Source of the DNA: Anaerolineales bacterium
GTDB taxonomy: Bacteria > Chloroflexota > Anaerolineae > Anaerolineales > UBA6663
Reading direction: 5' to 3'
Length of the DNA: 8,710 nucleotides
NCBI GenBank assembly: GCA_017999235.1
Contig: JAGOBN010000135.1
Location: 1-8,710 of the forward strand
In this document: in pieces, positions 1-5,703 of the stretch
How the letters are laid out: each line of letters begins with the position of its first letter
How positions within the stretch are numbered: position 1 is the stretch's first letter
Translations under genes and position numbers: made by a program
Notes under the pieces: model-generated
Databases searched by the model: none
What the model saw: only the letters and a program-made list of their open reading frames with translations
What the model was told of the DNA's origin: nothing

Positions 1-579
1 GCGTTGGCCTGCGCCCTGATCATCGCCCTGACCTTTGACCGGCTGGCCCAACAGGCGGCGGTGTTCGCGCCCGGCCGATACAACGAACCAGTGGCGGCGC
101 GCCGGCCGCGCACGGCGCAGGCCACCACGCTCACGGCGTTCAGCCTGTGGCTGGCCGCGACACTGGCCCTGGGCGCGCCGGTGCCCGCGATTGGCGCCCT
201 GTTGTGGGGCCTGGCCGTCCTGGCCCTCTTGATCATGCCGCAGCAGCGCTGGGCGCTCCTGTGGAGCACCAAGGCCGGCCTGATCGTGTACAGCCTGGCC
301 GTGATCGGCTACCGGCTCTTCCTCTGGCAGGCCGGCCAGCTCTCGCCGGCCGATCTGGCCAGCGTCTTTGGCGGCGCACAGGCAGCCGGCCAGGTGCTGG
401 CGCAGAACCTGGGGACGGTACGTACGATCGGGGCGTGGCTGCTGTGGGTGATCCTGCCGGCCGGCTACGCCTGGATCTTGATCCAGAACTGGGCCGCCCA
501 ACCAATGTCTATCGTCGGGCCGTGGCAGGGCGCGCAGGACGTGATCGCGGCCTTGCGGACCCGGGGAGAGCACGCGTGA
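1..579 (+). CDS. Polytopic membrane protein, 5'-truncated (C-terminal 192 residues)
   Basis: The frame is open from the first base, so the true start lies left of the window; the TTG at position 4 is not convincing as a start. The visible part has about four or five hydrophobic segments: one cut by the window edge (ALIIALTF), two back to back in the stretch from LTAFSLWLAATLAL to LLWGLAVLALLIM, one around AGLIVYSLAVIGYRLFLW, and one near the C-terminus (IGAWLLWVILPAGYAWILI). The short soluble tail ends RTRGEHA. The stop codon TGA at 577-579 overlaps the GTG start of the ATPase gene, so the two are probably translationally coupled. Being next to a VirB4/HerA-like ATPase, it may be an inner-membrane component of the same translocation machine; that is inference from context. 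I recognise no family-defining motif, and the function is unknown. Confidence 0.75.
   Translation, partial: ALACALIIALTFDRLAQQAAVFAPGRYNEPVAARRPRTAQATTLTAFSLWLAATLALGAPVPAIGALLWGLAVLALLIMPQQRWALLWSTKAGLIVYSLAVIGYRLFLWQAGQLSPADLASVFGGAQAAGQVLAQNLGTVRTIGAWLLWVILPAGYAWILIQNWAAQPMSIVGPWQGAQDVIAALRTRGEHA
563..568 (+). promoter_or_regulatory. Ribosome binding site deciding the GTG start at 576
   Basis: GGGGAG lies 7 bases before GTG at 576, inside the end of the upstream membrane-protein gene. It supports 576 as the real start, although the same frame stays open upstream to 147. Confidence 0.6.
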
Positions 580-3500
580 ACGGCCGGCGGTCCAAGGCGG
601 CCGCGCTCGCGGATGCGGCGAAACGCCGGTGGTCTGAGCTGACCGGCCAGACCGCGCGCTTCCAGGGCCGGCTGGATGACCTGACGGTGACCGCCTCTGG
701 TCTGGAGTTTCATCCGGGCGGCCGGGGCCAGGTCAACTACTACTGGTTTGAGATCAAGGAGCAGCGCGGCGCTGGCCGACCGTGGACCGGCGTCCGGGTG
801 GTGAAGCTCGCGGAGCTGGTCTATCTGCCGCAGGAGATGCGCCTGGAAGCGTCCTTGATCCGGCGGCAGGCCGCCCTACAGCGCGCTCTGGCGGCCACGG
901 GCATCGAGCTGATCACGCTCAGCCTGGGCATCTTCGAGGCGCCAGAAGGCCAGCGGCTCTCCGGAGCGACTGGCGTGGTGCAGTGCTACGGGGTGGCCAC
1001 TCGCGCCGCCAGCCGGGAAGCCGCGGCCGCGCTGGCCGGCCAGCAGATGGCGGCCGTGACCGCGGCCTTTGCCGCCCAATTCCCGCAAAGCCGCCTGGTC
1101 CCGCTATCCGCCGAGCGCGCCGTGTGGCTGGCCAACGCGCTGGGGGACATGGCGCACATCACGACTCTGATCGGCCAGCCCGACCCGCGTGAAAGCGCCC
1201 GCGGCGGCGGGCAGGAACGCGCGCCCAAGCCGGACACTTTCACCGAGCAGCAAAATGAGCTGCTTTTCCGGGCGCTGACCCGCGCGCGTGAAGAGTTCGT
1301 GTTCTTGAACATCGCCACGCCCGTGGCCCGCGCGGATGTCGCCCGGATGCAGGCGGCCCTGGCCGACCTGACCAGCCCGATCGCGTCCCGGCAGCAGGGA
1401 TCGAGCAGTATCGGATTCGGGGTGTCGCTGCCCGTCATATTGAGCGCCGCGCAGGGCCTCTCGGCCGGCCAGTCCTACGGCACAGCCTCGACCACGGGCG
1501 AGACGCACGGGACCAGCCAGGCCCACGGCACGGCCACCACGGACGGCGTCGCGAACACGGCCAGCTGGTCGCACACCATCGGCCAGGCACACACCGAAGG
1601 CGTGGCTCACTCGTCGAGCATCACGCATACCAGCGGCACCTCGCACTCGGTGGGCATCTCCGAGGGCGCGGCCCAAAGCAGCGGCTGGGCCGATACGGCC
1701 GGCGCCTCCCAGTCCCACGGCGTGACGAACACCAGCAGCCACTCCGAGTCGGCCAGCGGCGGCAGCGTGACGACGGTCACCAGCAGCCAGACGCAGGGCC
1801 ACACCGACAACTGGACGGCCAACGGCGGCGTCTCCATCGAGCCGGCCGGCATCGGGATCTCGGGCGGCGGCGGCGTGGGCGCCAGCGACTCCGTTGGGCA
1901 AAGCACTGGCATCAGCCAGGCCACTTCTAGCGGCTGGGCGAGCACCAACTCCAGCGGCCAATCCATCAGCGATGTGGCGACCACTAGCCAGGCCCACTCG
2001 GTCAGCGGTTCCGCGACGCAGAGTCAAGGAATCTCAGAGTCCTGGGGCTCATCCTCATCCGTGAGCGTGGGCGAGGCCACAACTCTCAGCCAGGCGGATA
2101 CCACGAGCGAGTCGCAGACGGTGGGCGGGGCCAGGACAACGTCGCACGCGGAGACGTCTTCTTACTCGACGGGCGAGTCGCAGGCCCAGTCTCAGGGTCG
2201 GAGTGTGGCCCTCGGCCAGACCTTGGGCGCCGTCCACTCGGCCAGCCTGGGGGCCGGCGTGGCCCCATCCGCGTCGGTGTCCAAGTCCTTCCAATGGAAG
2301 GATGAGAACGCGGTCGCGCTGACCGAACTGCTGGAGCAGCAGATCAACCTGCTCAAGGAAGCGGCCGAGGAAGGCGGTTTGTATTCGGACGCCTATCTCC
2401 TGACCCGGACCGAGACCGGCCGGGCCGTGGCGGAGGCCGCCGCCGTGCAGGCCTTCGGGGGTTCGCAGGGCGTGGTCATGCACGTCCAGCCGCGCCGGCC
2501 GGCCGGCCAGCCGGAGGCCGAGCACCTGCAGCGGCATGCGCGCTGTTTCTCGCCTTCGAGCCTGGTCGAGACGCTGGGCTGGCTGAACGGATATGCGTTT
2601 TCGACCCTGATCACACCCACCCAGCAGGCCGCCTACTCGGCACCGGGCCTGTTTGAGGAAGGCTCGGCCCTCACGGTTCAGGAGCGCACGCCGCCCTTTG
2701 CCCTCAACCCGGCCCTGCCCGGCGATGTGGTGCTGGGTTTCCAGTATTCCACGGAGCGCGGTGAGCTGACCACCATCCCATTGCGCCTGTCTGAAGATCG
2801 GCACTTCCACACAGTCTTTGCCGCCGACACCGGCTTCGGCAAGACCGTGGCCGGCGAGCGGCTGGCGGTGGAGGTGGTCGGGGTGTGGCACCACCGGGCC
2901 GTGGCCCTGGACTTTGGGGCCGGCTGGCGCAAACTCCTGCGTAGTACGCTGCCAAGGGACCGGGTGGATTTTTATCAACTGTATCCGGGCGGGGTTCGGC
3001 CATTCCGCTGGAACTTCCTGCAGATCGGGCGGCGCATCGACCCAGAGACGCAGATCTCGGCCACCGCGGAGCTGCTGTGCGCGGCCGGCCGGATGGGCCC
3101 CCGGCAGATGGGGTTGATCAAAAAAGCCTTGCGGCATGCGTATCTACAGGCCGGCGTCATCTTCCCGGCCGGTCGCTTCGATCTGGCCAGCTTCGAGAAA
3201 AAGCCCGACCCGCCCCCATCTAAACCAACTGGCCGGCCCACCAAGCCACAGCCACAACCTGATCCGGCCACAGAATTGCTGAAATGGACGGTGCTCCAGC
3301 CTGGTGAGCCGCAAGCCTTGGCTGCGGCCCGCATCGCTTATGGACGATCCGGGCCCGTGATCAAAGACGGCGTCCCGGTGTCCGGCCTGGGAGCGTTTGA
3401 CCGGCAAAGCCTGGCGGTTTGGCGCTCCCGGTCCGTGGGCATCGCGGACATTTACGAATGGCTGCTCACCTACACCGAGGGCCTGGATGAACGTGATCCG

Positions 3501-4223
3501 AGCCGGGTCACGCTGGAAGGGATCCTGGTGCGATTGGAGACGTTCACCCGGGGCGCCCTGGGACAGATGTATGGGCCGGGCGATGACTCGCTGGCGGTGG
3601 AGGATCTGGGTCTGCTTGGACCGGAGCCGAAGGTCGCTGACCGCTGGGGCCTGTGCATTCTGGAGGCCGGGACGATGGACGAGTTCGCCAAGATCGTGGT
3701 GTTTTCGCTGGCGGCCTGGCACCTCTATCAAGACGCGGTGGCCAGGCGGCGCGAGGCGCTGGGCGGCTGGCAGAACCGGCCGCTGGACATCTTCTGGGAG
3801 GAAGCCAACAAGGTGCTGACCGGTGACGGCGCCGGGGCGGATGCGGCTACCTCCAGCAGCGGCGGCGCGATCCAGCTCTGGCAGAGCATGTGGCGGGACG
3901 GGCGGAAATATTCGATCTACCTACACCCGCTGGTGCAGACGCTGGCGGCCCTGCCGCCGGGGATCCTGGCCTCCTGCAACAACGCCTTCTTCGGCCAGAT
4001 GAAGAACTTGCAGGACCGGGACCTGGCCGTCGGCCACCTGGCGCGATCCGAGCGCGGCTTCACGGATGAGGAGTACAAACGGTATGTGAGCCGTATTCCC
4101 AAGAAGCTGGCGATCGTGAAACTGGGCTACAGCGATGATGTGGCCCAGTTGGAGCCGATGCTGGCCCAGCCGCTGATCGTGCCAGGGGTAGAGCCAAGCG
4201 ATGAGGAACTGACGTTGCTTTAG
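576..4223 (+). CDS. VirB4/HerA-superfamily motor ATPase with a large Ser/Gly/His-rich hexapeptide-repeat insertion
   Basis: Starts at GTG 576 (RBS GGGGAG, GTGA overlap with the upstream stop) and encodes 1215 residues. Residues 1-290 resemble the N-terminal region of VirB4/TraC-type ATPases: a basic start, GVVQCYGV near residue 150, and LLFRALTRAREEFVFL near 230. Residues about 294-570 are low-complexity Ser/Thr/Gly/Ala/His/Gln with six-residue periodicity. A likely helical segment follows (ENAVALTELLEQQINLLKEA, from about 574). The motor domain has a P-loop ADTGFGKT at 750-757 (lysine 756), then VALDFGAGWRKLL, a proline-rich linker (about 875-902), a Walker B-like LDIFWEEANKVL near 1070-1080 with Glu-Glu after the strand, and a HerA/VirB4-like C-terminus (ILASCNNAFFGQMKN, KKLAIVKLGY). 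Family knowledge: such ATPases are hexameric motors that drive DNA transfer, pilus assembly or secretion at the membrane. The first P-loop residue is Ala instead of Gly, and the usual Walker B Asp is replaced. Exact family (VirB4 against HerA/DUF87) is uncertain; the motor assignment is fairly secure. Confidence 0.8.
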   Translation: MNGRRSKAAALADAAKRRWSELTGQTARFQGRLDDLTVTASGLEFHPGGRGQVNYYWFEIKEQRGAGRPWTGVRVVKLAELVYLPQEMRLEASLIRRQAALQRALAATGIELITLSLGIFEAPEGQRLSGATGVVQCYGVATRAASREAAAALAGQQMAAVTAAFAAQFPQSRLVPLSAERAVWLANALGDMAHITTLIGQPDPRESARGGGQERAPKPDTFTEQQNELLFRALTRAREEFVFLNIATPVARADVARMQAALADLTSPIASRQQGSSSIGFGVSLPVILSAAQGLSAGQSYGTASTTGETHGTSQAHGTATTDGVANTASWSHTIGQAHTEGVAHSSSITHTSGTSHSVGISEGAAQSSGWADTAGASQSHGVTNTSSHSESASGGSVTTVTSSQTQGHTDNWTANGGVSIEPAGIGISGGGGVGASDSVGQSTGISQATSSGWASTNSSGQSISDVATTSQAHSVSGSATQSQGISESWGSSSSVSVGEATTLSQADTTSESQTVGGARTTSHAETSSYSTGESQAQSQGRSVALGQTLGAVHSASLGAGVAPSASVSKSFQWKDENAVALTELLEQQINLLKEAAEEGGLYSDAYLLTRTETGRAVAEAAAVQAFGGSQGVVMHVQPRRPAGQPEAEHLQRHARCFSPSSLVETLGWLNGYAFSTLITPTQQAAYSAPGLFEEGSALTVQERTPPFALNPALPGDVVLGFQYSTERGELTTIPLRLSEDRHFHTVFAADTGFGKTVAGERLAVEVVGVWHHRAVALDFGAGWRKLLRSTLPRDRVDFYQLYPGGVRPFRWNFLQIGRRIDPETQISATAELLCAAGRMGPRQMGLIKKALRHAYLQAGVIFPAGRFDLASFEKKPDPPPSKPTGRPTKPQPQPDPATELLKWTVLQPGEPQALAAARIAYGRSGPVIKDGVPVSGLGAFDRQSLAVWRSRSVGIADIYEWLLTYTEGLDERDPSRVTLEGILVRLETFTRGALGQMYGPGDDSLAVEDLGLLGPEPKVADRWGLCILEAGTMDEFAKIVVFSLAAWHLYQDAVARRREALGGWQNRPLDIFWEEANKVLTGDGAGADAATSSSGGAIQLWQSMWRDGRKYSIYLHPLVQTLAALPPGILASCNNAFFGQMKNLQDRDLAVGHLARSERGFTDEEYKRYVSRIPKKLAIVKLGYSDDVAQLEPMLAQPLIVPGVEPSDEELTLL
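1527..2261 (+). repeat. Degenerate hexapeptide-repeat tract encoded inside the ATPase gene
   Basis: Two runs of a six-residue unit are visible in the translation. Run 1 is residues about 318-393 (nt 1527-1754), with pattern [GS]-x-[AST]-[HNQDE]-[ST]-x, for example GVANTA, SWSHTI and GQAHTE, with one short four-residue unit (GISE). Run 2 is residues about 449-562 (nt 1920-2261), with looser pattern x-x-[SGT]-x-[AST]-x, for example TTSESQ, TVGGAR and TTSHAE. A glycine-rich stretch (residues about 394-448) separates them. Small residues fall at alternating positions, and charged residues, Pro, Cys and Phe are almost absent, while Trp recurs. The codons differ from unit to unit, so the repeat is kept at protein level and not as recent DNA copies. 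Such alternation suits extended beta structure or a flexible tether; neither is proven. Confidence 0.75.
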
Positions 4224-4241
4224 CCGGCGCGAAAGCCCGGC
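4223..4241. terminator. GC-rich hairpin directly after the ATPase stop, possible bidirectional terminator
   Basis: The stem GCCGG-GC pairs with GC-CCGGC around a GAAA tetraloop with one bulged C. It begins at the last base of the TAG stop. No T-run follows on either strand, so intrinsic termination is only possible. It sits in the 94-base gap between two convergent genes, where a shared terminator would be expected. Confidence 0.4.
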
Positions 4242-4246
4242 AAAGG

Positions 4247-4263
4247 TTAGGCCGGCTGGCTAA
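4247..4263. terminator. Second small hairpin in the convergent gap
   Basis: TTA-(G)-GCC pairs with GGC-TAA around loop GGCT with a bulged G, followed on the + strand by TTT. It lies six bases after the first hairpin. Stem strength is modest and other foldings with nearby GGCC sequences are possible. Confidence 0.25.
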
Positions 4264-4317
4264 TTTGCCTGGCCGCAAAGGTCCGCTGCCGATGATCCCA
4301 TTGCAGGTTGCCCGACG

Positions 4318-5586
4318 TTAGTACTGACCGTCCTGGACCACTTTGATGGCACCTTCCGAAGAGTCATTCACCACGTAGACGCGGCCTGTGGCCTGGCTCA
4401 CGATCACCACGCTCTGACAAATGGTACACGACACACCAGCGGTCGGGTAATGCGCTACCACAGCCCCCGTGGCGCCCTTCATGACGTAGGTGCCGCCCCA
4501 ACCCGCGTAGTACACGTTGTCGGTCAGGTGGCGCACCCCGACCGCAGTCAGGCTCATCTCCAAAGTGACGTTCGTGAACGTGTCGGCCGCCCCGTTAAAG
4601 ATCGTGGTGACCGCGTTGACTTCGGTGTCGGAGTATAGGCGGTTGACGTTGGGATTAAATACGAGCGGCTGGGTTCCGTCGTTGGCGGTATATGTGCGCG
4701 TGACGGTCCCGGTGTCCCGGTCATAGATGCACACCCCTTCCATGCCGGCACTTGCACAATAGGTGATGTACGCTTTGTTTTCCATCCAGTTCATCGCCAC
4801 GCCAAAGCCGCTCAGGTCGGGCACCGGCGTGACCGCCAGGGTGGTTGGGTTTATGATAAACAGATTGTTGTCGTTCTGCGACCAGTTGGCGACGAACAGC
4901 TCGTGCGTCAGCGGGTTGACGGCCAGGCTGGTGTAGACATTGCCCCAGATCCCCGTGATTCTTTCGGTCACGTCGGTGGCTACATCGATTTTGTAGATCC
5001 CGCCATCAAAGGGTGCGCCGCCGCTTGACGAAAAGTAGACGGTGTCAAGTACTTCGTCTTTGACGAGATAGACGCCGCCGGCGGTGGGCAGATACTTGAG
5101 TAGCGAGCCCCCGGCAGTGTCGATCACGGCAACGCGGTCGGCGGCGATCACGCCCGGCCCGAAGTCGCCCGCATAGAGCTTGCCGTGGCTTTCGTCCACG
5201 ACCATCGAGAGACAATCGCTTAGGCTGGTCGGCACGCTGCCCACTTCGGCCAGCGTGGTCGCGTTGTAAATGTAGATATTGTGCGTCGCCTCATCGAAGA
5301 CAAACAGACGATTCCGAGACTCGTCGAGCGCCAGCGCACTCGGCCGGAATCCGGGGCGGGTGATGGTGCCCACGACACCACCGGTCGGCAATGGCCGGTC
5401 AGGCGCCATAATCAACGGAAGGTACACAAACAGAGGCGCTCCCAGAGTGCCGAAGTGGCCGGCCCAGGTCGCGGCCGGCGCCGGTTCAAGCGCGGTAGCG
5501 TTCACCGAAAGGGTGCCCGGGAAAGGCGTCGCCCCTAGCAGGAGACACGTTATCAGTCCGAGGCTGCCAGCCGCCTTCATTTTCAT
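4318..5586 (-). CDS. Secreted beta-propeller (YVTN/NHL-like) repeat protein
   Basis: Encodes 422 residues starting at ATG 5586 (MKMKAAG). A Sec signal peptide is likely: a Lys-rich start, a hydrophobic stretch GLITCLLLGA, and a possible cleavage site near Ala32 (NATA). A VYLPLIMAP motif at residues 54-62, of the type seen in many Chloroflexota surface proteins, precedes the repeats. From about residue 80 to the end there are roughly eight blade-like units of 40-45 residues, each with a hydrophobic strand, an Asp/Asn-rich turn and a strand of the form RLFVFD, KLYAGD, ELFVAN, KAYITY, RLYSD, NVYYAG or RVYVVN. Together they fit a seven- or eight-bladed propeller. Such folds usually serve binding or scaffolding; no catalytic residues are evident. 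GGGGAGG at 5591-5597 lies 4 bases before this ATG and 10 before the second ATG at 5580, so either Met could initiate. It lies 117 bases downstream of the beta-helix gene on the same strand and may be co-transcribed with it. Confidence 0.8.
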   Translation of the reverse strand: MKMKAAGSLGLITCLLLGATPFPGTLSVNATALEPAPAATWAGHFGTLGAPLFVYLPLIMAPDRPLPTGGVVGTITRPGFRPSALALDESRNRLFVFDEATHNIYIYNATTLAEVGSVPTSLSDCLSMVVDESHGKLYAGDFGPGVIAADRVAVIDTAGGSLLKYLPTAGGVYLVKDEVLDTVYFSSSGGAPFDGGIYKIDVATDVTERITGIWGNVYTSLAVNPLTHELFVANWSQNDNNLFIINPTTLAVTPVPDLSGFGVAMNWMENKAYITYCASAGMEGVCIYDRDTGTVTRTYTANDGTQPLVFNPNVNRLYSDTEVNAVTTIFNGAADTFTNVTLEMSLTAVGVRHLTDNVYYAGWGGTYVMKGATGAVVAHYPTAGVSCTICQSVVIVSQATGRVYVVNDSSEGAIKVVQDGQY

Positions 5587-5647
5587 TGCGCCTCCCCAAC
5601 CGTCGCCGGGACAGTCTGCGACGAAGTGATCATTTCATCCTGACCTG

Positions 5648-5666
5648 GCCCAGCCTCGAGCCGGGC
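5648..5666 (-). other. GC-rich hairpin in the gap between the two secreted-protein genes
   Basis: On the - strand, GCCCGGC can pair with GCTGGGC (one G-U pair) around a short loop centred on CTCGAG. It lies about 40 bases after the beta-helix stop and about 60 bases before the propeller start. There is no T-run, so it may be an RNA-processing or stability element, a weak terminator, or chance in GC-rich DNA. I see no clear promoter in this 117-base gap. Confidence 0.25.
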
Positions 5667-5703
5667 TCAGCAAAACCCACAACCTCACCATCCAAGGAGA
5701 TCA

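Noticed and set aside
147..575. In-frame N-terminal extension of the ATPase
   Set aside because: The frame is open back to 147 but overlaps the membrane-protein gene for over 400 bases. Its translation is Arg/Gly/Pro-rich with no domain character. GTG 576 has a good ribosome binding site and a typical 4-base overlap.
1104..2027. 307-residue antisense reading frame opposite the repeat tract
   Set aside because: Its Arg/Ala/Gly-rich composition is what results when GC-rich Ser/Gly codons are read in reverse. It has no domain and lies fully inside a supported gene.
2055..3137. 360-residue antisense reading frame opposite the ATPase
   Set aside because: It is long only because of high GC and few stops. 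The composition is irregular and it overlaps the P-loop coding region, which is clearly the real frame.
5530..5586. Lipoprotein signal in the propeller protein (LITC)
   Set aside because: Thr at the -1 position and a hydrophobic stretch of only a few residues before Cys14 do not fit a lipobox. A normal Sec signal peptide is more likely.
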